A DNA stretch of 13,164 nucleotides from Candidatus Cryptobacteroides faecihippi (GTDB lineage: Bacteria > Bacteroidota > Bacteroidia > Bacteroidales > UBA932): NCBI GenBank assembly GCA_018066065.1, contig JAGHSC010000241.1:1-13164 (forward strand), in the 5' to 3' direction. Shown piece after piece: positions 1 through 7,357 of the stretch (positions are counted from its first letter, which is position 1; each line of letters opens with the position of its first letter). The translations under genes and the position numbers were made by a program. The notes below the pieces were generated by a model. The model saw nothing but the letters and a program-made list of their open reading frames with translations. It ran no database searches and was not told where the DNA came from.

Positions 1-452
1 CAGACCTGGCGCTCGATCGACTGGTCGAGGGAGATCATTGTCTCTGTGGACTGGATGTGAGGGATGTTCTGGATCGTGTTCAGAAGAATCTCCATGAGAT
101 GGTCGTTGTCAAGGCAGTAGACCTTGAGGAGGAGTGCTGCCCTTCCAGTGACGAAGTGGCATTCCACCACTTCCGGAATCTTCTTGAGGTTGGCGATTAC
201 TTCGTTGTATTTATCTGCTTCTGAGATGTTTACGCTGATGAATGCACAGACGTTGAGGCCGAGGGCCTGAGGCTTGACGAGAAGGCGTGATCCCGTGATG
301 ACTCCGTTCTTTTCCAGTCTTTTCACTCTCTGGTGGATGGCTGCTCCGGAGACACCGCATTCGCGTGCGATCTCAAGGAAAGGCATCCTTGCGTTGTTGA
401 CTAGGAAGGAGAGAATTTTCTGATCGGTCTGATCGATGTGGTAGGTTGCCAT
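1..452 (-). CDS. Lrp/AsnC-family transcriptional regulator (3' end off the window)
   Basis: Reading the minus strand from the ATG at 452-450 gives 150 complete codons with no stop before the window edge, so only a few C-terminal residues are probably missing (the family is usually 150-165 aa). The protein begins MATYHIDQTDQKILSFL. Residues about 20-55 form the AsnC-type winged helix-turn-helix (NNARMPFLEIARECGVS, then AAIHQRVKRLEKNGVI). Residues about 65-145 form the RAM/alpha-beta effector domain, with the typical IPEVVECHFVTGRAALLLKVY stretch split across its first strands. By family knowledge these are DNA-binding oligomers that sense amino acids or related ligands; the ligand here is unknown. 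The gene lies 62 bases downstream of topA on the same strand but has its own promoter (478-509) and an inverted repeat over it, suggesting independent and possibly autoregulated transcription. Family assignment is firm; target genes cannot be read from the sequence. Confidence 0.93.
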   Translation of the reverse strand, partial: MATYHIDQTDQKILSFLVNNARMPFLEIARECGVSGAAIHQRVKRLEKNGVITGSRLLVKPQALGLNVCAFISVNISEADKYNEVIANLKKIPEVVECHFVTGRAALLLKVYCLDNDHLMEILLNTIQNIPHIQSTETMISLDQSIERQV

Positions 453-476
453 AAAATATGGATTATTGGTCTTTTT

Positions 477-499
477 TCAAAAATAAGAATACTTTTTGA
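477..499. repeat. Inverted repeat over the lrp promoter (candidate operator)
   Basis: TCAAAAA at 477-483 and TTTTTGA at 493-499 are perfect 7-base inverted arms separated by 9 bases. The left arm covers the -7 box of the lrp promoter and the right arm lies in the spacer. The size and position suit a dimeric regulator such as the Lrp protein itself. The arms are AT-rich, so chance is a real alternative. Confidence 0.4.
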
Positions 500-509
500 C
501 AAAAGCAAA
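478..509 (-). promoter_or_regulatory. Bacteroidota-type promoter for the lrp-like gene
   Basis: On the minus strand a TTTG (plus-strand CAAA at 506-509) is followed after 20 bases by TATTTTTG (plus-strand CAAAAATA at 478-485). This is an exact fit to the Bacteroidota primary-sigma consensus TTTG-N19/21-TAnnTTTG. Transcription would start roughly at 470-473, giving a leader of about 20 bases before the ATG at 452. The motif match is seen directly; activity is inferred. Confidence 0.7.
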
Positions 510-514
510 CACTG

Positions 515-2833
515 CTATGACTTGCGGAATCTCCTCCTTCCCTTTTCGGTCGGTTTGGAGCTTTCGATGATCTTCCTGCATGCTTCCTCTGTCAAGGTGC
601 CGGCGTCGGTTCCTGCAGGAATCTTGTAGTTCGATCCTGCATGCTTGATGTAAGGGCCGTATCTTCCGTTGATTACCTGTATTCCGGCGGCCTCGTAGTC
701 AGCGATCACTGAACTTGCGCTGGCCTTGATGGTCCCTTCCTCGATGATCTCGATGCACTTTTCGAGCGAGATTGAGATCGGGTCGTTTCCCTTGGGGAGC
801 GAGAAATTCTTGTCACCCACCTTGAGGTAAGGACCGAACCTTCCCTTGGTTGCGACGATGTCGACACCGTTGTACTGTCCGACCGTCCTTGGAAGGAGGA
901 AGAGCTTGAGCGCATCCTCGAGAGTGATGGTCTCGATGAGCTGGCCCTTTCCGAGAGAAGCGAACTGTGCTTCCTCACCTTCTCCCTTCTGGACATAAGG
1001 ACCGAACTTTCCGAACTTGGCCGTGTAGGTGACACCGTCGGCGTCAGTGCCGAGCTCGCGGGAAACCTTGCTGAAGCTGCTGTTGCCGAGGACTGCATCG
1101 ACATTCTTGTGGAATGGAGTGTAGAACTCGGAGATGACGCTGTTCCAGGACATGTCTCCGCTTGCCACCTGGTCGAAATCCTTCTCCACATTCGCGGTGA
1201 AGTCGTAGTCGACGACGTCGGTGAAGTTGCTGTTCAGGAAGTCTGAGACAATCATTCCGATCTCCTGAGGGAGGAGCTTGCCCCTTTCCACTCCGATGGT
1301 CTCGGTCTTGTCTGATTCAGAGATCTTTCCGTCCTTGAGTGCGAGGTTGGTGACAGCAACCTTTCGGCCTTCCTTGTCGCCCTTGACGATGTAGCCTCTT
1401 CCCGTGGTGAGGGTCGCGATGGTCGGAGCGTAGGTCGAAGGTCTGCCTATTCCGAGCTCCTCAAGCTTCTTGACGAGGGTTGCCTCGGAATACCTTGGAG
1501 GTGCCGGGGTGAACTTGCTGTCTGCGGTGATTCCCTTGGCGTCCATCCTTGTCCCTGCCTTGATGTCGGGCAGGATGGTCTCATCCTCGGAGGCCTCCTG
1601 GTCGTCGGTCCCTTCCATGTAGAGCTTGAGGAAGCCGTCGAAGAGGACCTGGGTGGCCTGGATGGCGAACTTCTCGGACCTCTTGTCCGAAGAGACCTTC
1701 ATCAGGGTGTTGAGCACCTTGGCATCTGCCATCTGTGAGGCGACAGTCCTCTTCCAGATGAGGTTGTAGAGCTTCTTCTCCTGCGACGTGCCTTCGATGT
1801 CCGTGTTGGAGATGAAGGTAGGGCGGATTGCCTCATGTGCCTCCTGGGCACCCTTGCTGTGGGTCTTGAACTGCCTTGTCTTTGAATATTCAGAACCGAA
1901 GTTTTCGGTGATGTACTCTCTGGCTGTGTTGATTGCGAGGCCTGAAAGGTTTGTCGAGTCAGTTCTCATGTAGGTGATGAGACCTCGCTCGTAGAGCTGC
2001 TGCGCAACCCTCATTGTGACGCTGACAGGGAAGTGGAGCTTCCTGGCAGCCTCCTGCTGGAGCGTTGAAGTGGTGAAAGGAGCGGCAGGGAACCTGCTTG
2101 CCTCCTTCTTGTCCACGTCGGAAACGGTGAACTCCGCTCCGATGCAGTCCTCGAGGAAGTTCCTGGCCTCCTCGATCGTCTGGAACCTGGTGTCGAGGGT
2201 TGACTTGACCTTTACTGTCTGCGGGAATCCCTCAGGGTGGAAGACTGCCTCCACCTTGTAGAATGCCTCATTCTTGAAATCGATGATCTCCTTCTCCCTC
2301 TCCACGACAAGCCTCAGCGCAACAGACTGGACTCTTCCGGCTGACAGCCTCGGCTGGATCTTCCTCCAGAGCACAGGCGAGAGCTCGAATCCGACAAGCC
2401 TGTCGAGGACTCTTCTTGCCTGCTGTGCGTTGACGAGATTCATGTCGATCGACCTTGGATTCTCGACAGCCTTGAGTATTGTGTCCTTTGTGATTTCGTG
2501 GAAAACGATTCTCTTCGTGTTCTCGGCCTTGAGGTCAAGAGTCTCGAAGAGATGCCATGAGATGGCCTCTCCCTCGCGGTCTTCATCGGATGCGAGCCAG
2601 ACTGTGCTTGCCTTCTGGGCAGCCTTCTTGAGCTCCGAGACTATCCTTTTCTTGTCCGCAGGGATGACATATTGTGGGGCGAAGTCCTTGTCGATGTCTA
2701 CACTCAGCTTGTTCTCCTGGAGATCCCTGATGTGGCCCATGCTGGACTTCACGACGAAATCGCTTCCAAGGAATTTCTGGATGGTCTTCGCCTTTGACGG
2801 AGACTCGACGATTACTAGATTCTTTCCTTCCAT
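515..2833 (-). CDS. topA: DNA topoisomerase I (type IA)
   Basis: This 772-aa protein relaxes negatively supercoiled DNA by cutting and rejoining one strand through a 5'-phosphotyrosine. The N-terminal Toprim domain starts VIVESPSKAKTI (catalytic Glu9), with the Mg-binding DEDREGE acidic motif at 83-89. The catalytic tyrosine is Tyr288 in GLITYMRTDS, with Arg290 two residues on. GIGRPSTYAPTI around 461-472 is another family signature. The C-terminus has no four-cysteine zinc fingers. Instead three repeats of the G(K/R)(F/Y)GPY type occur at about 607-613, 664-670 and 723-729, followed by a basic tail (KGRRRFRKS), as is usual for Bacteroidota TopA. The start at 2833 places the initiator Met four residues before the first Toprim strand and fits homologues. 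The gene diverges from PBP1A and is followed by the lrp-like gene on the same strand. Confidence 0.98.
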   Translation of the reverse strand: MEGKNLVIVESPSKAKTIQKFLGSDFVVKSSMGHIRDLQENKLSVDIDKDFAPQYVIPADKKRIVSELKKAAQKASTVWLASDEDREGEAISWHLFETLDLKAENTKRIVFHEITKDTILKAVENPRSIDMNLVNAQQARRVLDRLVGFELSPVLWRKIQPRLSAGRVQSVALRLVVEREKEIIDFKNEAFYKVEAVFHPEGFPQTVKVKSTLDTRFQTIEEARNFLEDCIGAEFTVSDVDKKEASRFPAAPFTTSTLQQEAARKLHFPVSVTMRVAQQLYERGLITYMRTDSTNLSGLAINTAREYITENFGSEYSKTRQFKTHSKGAQEAHEAIRPTFISNTDIEGTSQEKKLYNLIWKRTVASQMADAKVLNTLMKVSSDKRSEKFAIQATQVLFDGFLKLYMEGTDDQEASEDETILPDIKAGTRMDAKGITADSKFTPAPPRYSEATLVKKLEELGIGRPSTYAPTIATLTTGRGYIVKGDKEGRKVAVTNLALKDGKISESDKTETIGVERGKLLPQEIGMIVSDFLNSNFTDVVDYDFTANVEKDFDQVASGDMSWNSVISEFYTPFHKNVDAVLGNSSFSKVSRELGTDADGVTYTAKFGKFGPYVQKGEGEEAQFASLGKGQLIETITLEDALKLFLLPRTVGQYNGVDIVATKGRFGPYLKVGDKNFSLPKGNDPISISLEKCIEIIEEGTIKASASSVIADYEAAGIQVINGRYGPYIKHAGSNYKIPAGTDAGTLTEEACRKIIESSKPTEKGRRRFRKS

Positions 2834-2884
2834 CTTGACAACGTTCTAAGTAAGTTTTTCAATAGCAGCTTGGTTTGTAGTCTG

Positions 2885-2917
2885 CAAAGTAAGCCACAAA
2901 CAAGGCAATTTTCCAAA
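2885..2917 (-). promoter_or_regulatory. Probable topA promoter
   Basis: On the minus strand TTTG (plus-strand CAAA at 2914-2917) is followed after 21 bases by TTACTTTG (plus-strand CAAAGTAA at 2885-2892). That is a one-mismatch version of TAnnTTTG at the correct spacing. The predicted start near 2878 gives a leader of about 45 bases. The second position of the -7 box is T rather than A, so this is less certain than the other promoters in the window. Confidence 0.45.
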
Positions 2918-2925
2918 TTTTGTTA

Positions 2926-2933
2926 TAAATTTG
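2926..2933 (+). promoter_or_regulatory. Candidate -7 box for the PBP1A-ddl-prmC operon
   Basis: TAAATTTG matches the Bacteroidota -7 consensus TAnnTTTG exactly. No TTTG or TTG is visible at the expected -33 spacing (about 2901-2906). The box ends only 8 bases before the ATG at 2942, so transcription from it would yield an almost leaderless mRNA. Confidence 0.4.
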
Positions 2934-2941
2934 TCTTTATT

Positions 2942-5329
2942 ATGACAGAAGTGACACGAAAGAAAATAACCAAATGGTTCTGGATACTGGTGACTCTCCC
3001 GGTAGCCGCAGTACTGTTTCTCATACTCCTCGTGTGGATGTTCGCAGACATCCCCTCATTCGAGGAACTGGAAAATCCTGACAACAAGCTTGCTACGCAG
3101 GTGATCGCTGAAGACGGCGAGATCCTGACCACCTTCCACATCGAGAACAGGACCTATGTCTCCTACGACGAACTGTCTGAGAATCTCGTCCATGCCGCCG
3201 TCGCGACGGAGGACGTCAGGTTCTACAAGCATTCCGGAATCGACTTCAAGGGACTCGGCCGAGTACTTTTCAAGACCATCCTCATGCGCAACTCCAGCCA
3301 GGGAGGAGGCAGTACCATCACCCAGCAGCTCGCCAAGACTCTCTACCCAAGAGCTGAGATGAGCCGGAAGATTCCCGGGATCTACCACATGCACATGGTC
3401 TGGATCAAGCTCAAGGAGTGGATCACGGCCGTGAAGCTCGAGAGGGACTACACCAAGGACGAGATCATGACGATGTATCTCAACTCCATCTTCTTCGGCA
3501 GCAGTGCCTACGGTGTGAGGTCAGCGGCAGAGACATTCTTCGGCAAGCTTCCGTCCGAACTTACGATCGAGGAAAGCGCCATGCTCGTGGGCATGGTCAA
3601 CAAGCCTACCAGATATAATCCTGCCATCAATCCCGACAAGGCACTCGTAAGGAGGAACTTCGTCATCGGACAGATGGAGAAGGCCGGCTACTTCGATGAC
3701 CTTGCGAAGGAATCAGGCGTCAAGCCATCGCACATCCGCGACTCGATCCGCCAGATTCCGATCGAGCTGGACTACCAGGTCCAGGACCACAACGCCGGAC
3801 ATGCACCTTATTTCAGGGACATGGTGCGCCGCGTGATGACGGCCAAGAAGCCGAAGCGCTCGAGCTACAGCGTCCCGGAGGACTTCTCTGCAGACTCGCT
3901 CGCATGGGCGACCGACGACCTCTACGGATGGATCGAGAAGAACCCGAAGACCGACGGAAGTCTCTATGACCTCGACAGGGATGGCCTCAGGATCTACACG
4001 ACAATCAACTACAAGATGCAGAAATATGCTGAAGAGGCAGTCGAGGAGCGTATCAGCAGCCTTCAGTCAGATTTCTGGAAGGACCTCAGGAGCAAGACCA
4101 ACAAGCCATTCTCCAACGACATCGACGAAGAGACCCGCGACAGGGTGATGCGTCAGGCACGCAAGTGGAGCGACCGCTACAGGATCCTCAAGAAGGAAGG
4201 TCTCAGCGAGTCCCAGATCTTCAAGACATTCTCCGTTCCGACCAAGATGAGAGTCTTTGCCTACAACAAGAAGGGCTACGTCGACACGACGATGACTCCG
4301 GACGATTCCATCCGCTACTACAAGTCTCTGCTCAGGACCGCATTCGTGGCCATGGAGCCGGGGACGGGCCATGTCAAGGCCTATGTCGGAGGACCTAACT
4401 ACCGCTACTTCAAGTATGACAATGTGCGCCAGGGCAAGCGACAGGTAGGATCGACCATCAAGCCGTTCCTCTACACGCTTGCGATGCAGGAGGGCATGAC
4501 CCCGTGCACACAGGTCGTAAACCTCCCTCAGACATTCGTGACGGCGACAGGCGAGACCTGGACGCCGCGAAGCACGGACAACGAGAAGTGGATCGGCAAG
4601 ACCGTGACCCTCAAGGGGGGTCTCACGAACTCATCGAACAACATCTCAGCCTACCTGATGAGCCGTCTTGGACCGGAGGCCATGGTCGACATGATGCGAA
4701 GGATGGGAATCCAGAGCCACATCGACGAAGTCCCGGCACTCTGTGTCGGTCCGGCCGACATCTCTCTGTGGGAGATGGTTGCGGCCTACAACACCTTCCC
4801 GTCCAGGGGTGTCTACATCACACCTCTCTTCGTGACCAGGATCGAAGACCGCCAGGGCAATGTCCTGAGCGAGTTCACCAACCGCAAGCGTGAAGCCATC
4901 GGTGAGAACACCGCCTACCTCATGGTCAACCTGATGGAAGGCGTTGTCCAGGGAGGAACCGCCAGCCGTCTCCGCTACCGCTACAACCTTATGGGTGAGA
5001 TCGCTGGAAAGACCGGAACCACGAATGACAATGCCGACGGATGGTTCATCGGCTACACACCTACCCTCGTGGCAGGCTGCTGGACAGGTGCCGAGGACCG
5101 TCAGGTCCATTTCCAGTCCACCGCTCTTGGACAGGGCGCGCACATGTCCCTTCCGACATGGGGAATATTCATGAAGAAAGTGATTGCCGACGGAACGCTC
5201 GGCGTTTCTGCAAGCGACAGGTTTGTCCCGCCTGCAGGTGCATTCGAAGGATTGAACTGCACCGGAGGCGACAGCGATGCTTCGGAAAGCCAGCAGCAGT
5301 CCAAGGCAGAGGAATACTATTTTGAATAA
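2942..5329 (+). CDS. mrcA: Penicillin-binding protein 1A (bifunctional class A PBP)
   Basis: This 795-aa protein polymerises lipid II into glycan strands and cross-links the stem peptides on the outer face of the inner membrane. A short cytoplasmic N-terminus precedes one membrane segment (about residues 12-34). The GT51 glycosyltransferase domain carries catalytic Glu90 in ATEDVRFYKHSG and the GGGSTITQQLAK motif at about 121-132. The transpeptidase domain has all three penicilloyl motifs: Ser504-TIK (SxxK), Ser564-Ser-Asn566 (SxN) and Lys690-TGT (KTG). The C-terminus is acidic and polar. The frame stays open for 24 codons upstream, but 2942 is preferred because the membrane anchor follows at the usual distance and the added residues would overlap the candidate promoter. 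GTG at 2951 is an alternative start. The gene heads a tight operon with ddl (18-base gap) and prmC. The symbol is by homology to E. coli PBP1a. Confidence 0.96.
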   Translation: MTEVTRKKITKWFWILVTLPVAAVLFLILLVWMFADIPSFEELENPDNKLATQVIAEDGEILTTFHIENRTYVSYDELSENLVHAAVATEDVRFYKHSGIDFKGLGRVLFKTILMRNSSQGGGSTITQQLAKTLYPRAEMSRKIPGIYHMHMVWIKLKEWITAVKLERDYTKDEIMTMYLNSIFFGSSAYGVRSAAETFFGKLPSELTIEESAMLVGMVNKPTRYNPAINPDKALVRRNFVIGQMEKAGYFDDLAKESGVKPSHIRDSIRQIPIELDYQVQDHNAGHAPYFRDMVRRVMTAKKPKRSSYSVPEDFSADSLAWATDDLYGWIEKNPKTDGSLYDLDRDGLRIYTTINYKMQKYAEEAVEERISSLQSDFWKDLRSKTNKPFSNDIDEETRDRVMRQARKWSDRYRILKKEGLSESQIFKTFSVPTKMRVFAYNKKGYVDTTMTPDDSIRYYKSLLRTAFVAMEPGTGHVKAYVGGPNYRYFKYDNVRQGKRQVGSTIKPFLYTLAMQEGMTPCTQVVNLPQTFVTATGETWTPRSTDNEKWIGKTVTLKGGLTNSSNNISAYLMSRLGPEAMVDMMRRMGIQSHIDEVPALCVGPADISLWEMVAAYNTFPSRGVYITPLFVTRIEDRQGNVLSEFTNRKREAIGENTAYLMVNLMEGVVQGGTASRLRYRYNLMGEIAGKTGTTNDNADGWFIGYTPTLVAGCWTGAEDRQVHFQSTALGQGAHMSLPTWGIFMKKVIADGTLGVSASDRFVPPAGAFEGLNCTGGDSDASESQQQSKAEEYYFE

Positions 5330-5347
5330 TAAGACAGATCAAGCAAT

Positions 5348-6364
5348 ATGGGCAAGTACAAGAAGATTGCGGTAATCTATGGAAGCGACTCCTCAGAGTG
5401 GGAGGTTTCATGCCGCAGTGGAGAGTTCACTGCATCCCGCATCGACGGGACGAAGTACGATGTCTATGAGATATTCGCACGTTTCGGAAAATGGTCTCTC
5501 GTGGCCATGAAGAAGAAGGATGCCATGAGGGTTCCGTTCCCTGAGGGAGCAAGGCCGGAGATCGACAAGACTGATTTCTCCGTCAAGGTCCTCGGAGAGA
5601 AGGTCAAGTTCGACTATGTCTACATCATGCAGCATGGAACACCGGGCGAAAGCGGACTTCTCCAGGGCTATCTCGAGATGCTGGACATCCCGTTCAGCAG
5701 CTGCAGCGCCTTCGTTTCCACCATCGCATTCGACAAGTTCGCATGCAAGAGCTATCTCAAGGATGTGGATTTCGTCAAGTGTGCTCCGGACGTGTTCGTC
5801 CGCAACGGGATGGACCTCGATGAGGTTGCCGCCAAGGTCAACGCCAGTCTCAAGTATCCTGTCTTCGTCAAGCCTACCGATGGCGGATCCAGCTTCGGAA
5901 TCACGAAGGTCAAGAAGCCGGAAGATCTCATCGAGGCCATCAGGTACGCTTTCTCTGAAGGCCCGACCGTGATCATCGAGCAGGGTGTCAGCGGACGTGA
6001 ACTTACCTGTGCCGCCTACGCCGACGCAGAAGGTGTCAAGGCTCTTCCTGTCATCGAGATCATCACCGACAACGACTACTTCGACTATGACGCGAAGTAC
6101 AATGGCAACAGCCAGGAAGTCTGCCCTGCCCAGATCGATGACAGTGTCAGGGATCTGATCCAGGCCACCAGCAAGAGAATCTACTCGCATCTCGGATGCT
6201 CGGGAGTCGTCAGGATCGACTACATCTACACCGAAGAAGGACTTTACTTCCTTGAGGTCAACACGATCCCAGGCATGACGAGTGCCTCTCTCGTGCCGAA
6301 GATGGTCAGGACTGCAGGACTCGACATCACGGACTTCCTCACCGGAATCATCGAGAACTCCTGA
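5348..6364 (+). CDS. ddl: D-alanine--D-alanine ligase
   Basis: This 338-aa cytoplasmic ATP-grasp enzyme joins two D-Ala to make the dipeptide that MurF adds to the peptidoglycan precursor. The N-terminal domain has the Glu in EWEVSCRSG (Glu19), which in Ddl contacts the first D-Ala, and the HGTPGESGLLQGYLEML block (about 96-112). The ATP-grasp part has FVKPTDGGSSFG (about 173-184) and the Mg-binding EVNTIPGMT (Glu303, Asn305). The loop reads DYDAKY with Tyr251. Tyrosine there is typical of D-Ala-D-Ala ligases, unlike the D-lactate-type ligases of vancomycin-resistant organisms, so a normal D-Ala-D-Ala product is inferred. Length is in the usual 300-370 aa range. It sits 18 bases after the PBP1A stop, so co-transcription of substrate synthesis and polymerisation is likely. 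Confidence 0.96.
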   Translation: MGKYKKIAVIYGSDSSEWEVSCRSGEFTASRIDGTKYDVYEIFARFGKWSLVAMKKKDAMRVPFPEGARPEIDKTDFSVKVLGEKVKFDYVYIMQHGTPGESGLLQGYLEMLDIPFSSCSAFVSTIAFDKFACKSYLKDVDFVKCAPDVFVRNGMDLDEVAAKVNASLKYPVFVKPTDGGSSFGITKVKKPEDLIEAIRYAFSEGPTVIIEQGVSGRELTCAAYADAEGVKALPVIEIITDNDYFDYDAKYNGNSQEVCPAQIDDSVRDLIQATSKRIYSHLGCSGVVRIDYIYTEEGLYFLEVNTIPGMTSASLVPKMVRTAGLDITDFLTGIIENS

Positions 6365-6375
6365 CAGTCACCAGG

Positions 6376-7245
6376 ATGCTGCTGAAGGACTTCCTCTCTG
6401 AAGGCGTGAAGGCGCTGGGATCGCTTTATCCCGCGTCTGAGGCCCACAGCATCATGCAGATGCTCTGCGAGGAACGTCTGGGAACAAAAAGCTACACACA
6501 CATCCTCGAGCCTGGTTACACGATCAGGCCCGAGGATGTTCCTGTCCTTGCTTCCGACATGGAGAGGCTCGTCTCGGGAGAGCCGATCCAGCAGGTCATC
6601 GGGAAGGCATGGTTCTTCGGCGAAGAATTCAGGGTAACCCCCGATGTCCTCATCCCGAGACCGGAGACGGAGATCCTCTGTCAGGAGGCCATCCGACTCT
6701 GCTCCGGAAAGCAATCCGCACCACGCATCCTGGACCTTTGTACAGGCTCCGGCTGCATCTCCTGGACCCTTGCAATGGCCATCCCGGGAGCTGAAGTCAT
6801 TGGAGTCGACATCTCGGACAAGGCCCTGGAGGTTGCATCCACACAGGATTTCAAGGCCTGCATCGAAGGATCGGGTGCCCGTGCCCCACGGTTCATCCAT
6901 GCCGATGTCCTGGACACGGAACAATCGTTTGCCCACGGCATGTTCGACCTGATCGTCAGCAATCCACCTTACGTGATGGACTCCCAGAAAGCCCAGATGA
7001 GGGTGAACGTCCTCGAGCATGAGCCAGGGCTTGCGCTCTTCGTCCCGGATGAGGACCCGCTCCTTTTCTACCGCGCAATCGCCCGATGGTCAAGACGTTT
7101 CCTTGCAGAGGGCGGGAAGGGCATCACTGAGATAAATGACCTGCTCGGGCCGGAGACTGCCGCCGTCTTCTCCGAAGCGGGATTTGCCACAGCTGAAGTC
7201 CTCCAGGACCTTTCCGGAAGAAACCGCTTCGTACTCTACTCCTGA
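6376..7245 (+). CDS. prmC: Peptide chain release factor N5-glutamine methyltransferase
   Basis: This 289-aa SAM-dependent enzyme methylates the glutamine of the GGQ motif in release factors RF1 and RF2. An N-terminal helical substrate-binding domain (about 1-80) precedes the Rossmann methyltransferase fold. The link segment VLIPRPETE (about 91-99), the SAM-binding DLCTGSGCI (about 120-128), the acidic VIGVDIS strand end and the catalytic NPPY (196-199) are all present and intact. Length is typical of PrmC/HemK. It begins 11 bases after the ddl stop and is the last gene of the PBP1A-ddl-prmC unit. No SD-like sequence precedes it, which is normal for this phylum. Confidence 0.96.
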   Translation: MLLKDFLSEGVKALGSLYPASEAHSIMQMLCEERLGTKSYTHILEPGYTIRPEDVPVLASDMERLVSGEPIQQVIGKAWFFGEEFRVTPDVLIPRPETEILCQEAIRLCSGKQSAPRILDLCTGSGCISWTLAMAIPGAEVIGVDISDKALEVASTQDFKACIEGSGARAPRFIHADVLDTEQSFAHGMFDLIVSNPPYVMDSQKAQMRVNVLEHEPGLALFVPDEDPLLFYRAIARWSRRFLAEGGKGITEINDLLGPETAAVFSEAGFATAEVLQDLSGRNRFVLYS

Positions 7246-7248
7246 AAC

Positions 7249-7269
7249 CGCAGCAGGAGGCCCTGCGCG
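7249..7269 (+). terminator. GC-rich hairpin just after prmC
   Basis: Starting four bases after the prmC stop codon, CGC-a-GCAGG pairs with CCTGC-GCG across a 4-base loop, giving 8 base pairs with one bulged A. No T-tract follows, so it is not a textbook intrinsic terminator. It could protect the 3' end or attenuate read-through into the lipoprotein gene. Confidence 0.35.
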
Positions 7270-7321
7270 CGTGAATATTCAAGTTAGCCGCTGAATCTTT
7301 CATTCCACGGCTCTTCTGTGC

Positions 7322-7340
7322 TTTCTTTGCACAAAAGAAA
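7322..7340. repeat. Short inverted repeat upstream of the lipoprotein gene
   Basis: TTTCTTT at 7322-7328 and AAAGAAA at 7334-7340 are perfect 7-base arms around a 5-base loop. The left arm plus the next G reads TTTCTTTG, a weak relative of the TAnnTTTG promoter box, with a TTTC 20 bases upstream. It could be an operator over a weak promoter or a leader hairpin. The stem is AT-rich and the evidence is thin. Confidence 0.3.
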
Positions 7341-7357
7341 CACTAACGAAGAACTAC

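Noticed and set aside
515..960. Search for C-terminal zinc fingers in TopA
   Set aside because: No CxxC pairs occur. The C-terminus consists of GPY-type repeats instead, which is normal for this group and not a truncation.
5408..6190. Open 260-codon minus-strand frame opposite ddl
   Set aside because: It lies fully antisense to an unmistakable ddl with all motifs. Long antisense frames are expected from the GC-rich codon bias here, and its translation shows no signature.
6244..7020. Open 258-codon minus-strand frame opposite the ddl end and prmC
   Set aside because: It is antisense to the conserved prmC motifs, with no promoter or recognisable protein family, so it is a codon-bias shadow.
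7272..7281. Perfect 10-base palindrome TGAATATTCA
   Set aside because: GAATATTC and close variants recur in coding sequence of this window (for example near 1887, 7953 and 12049), mostly as Glu-Tyr-Ser codons or their complement, so a single intergenic copy is not evidence of an operator.
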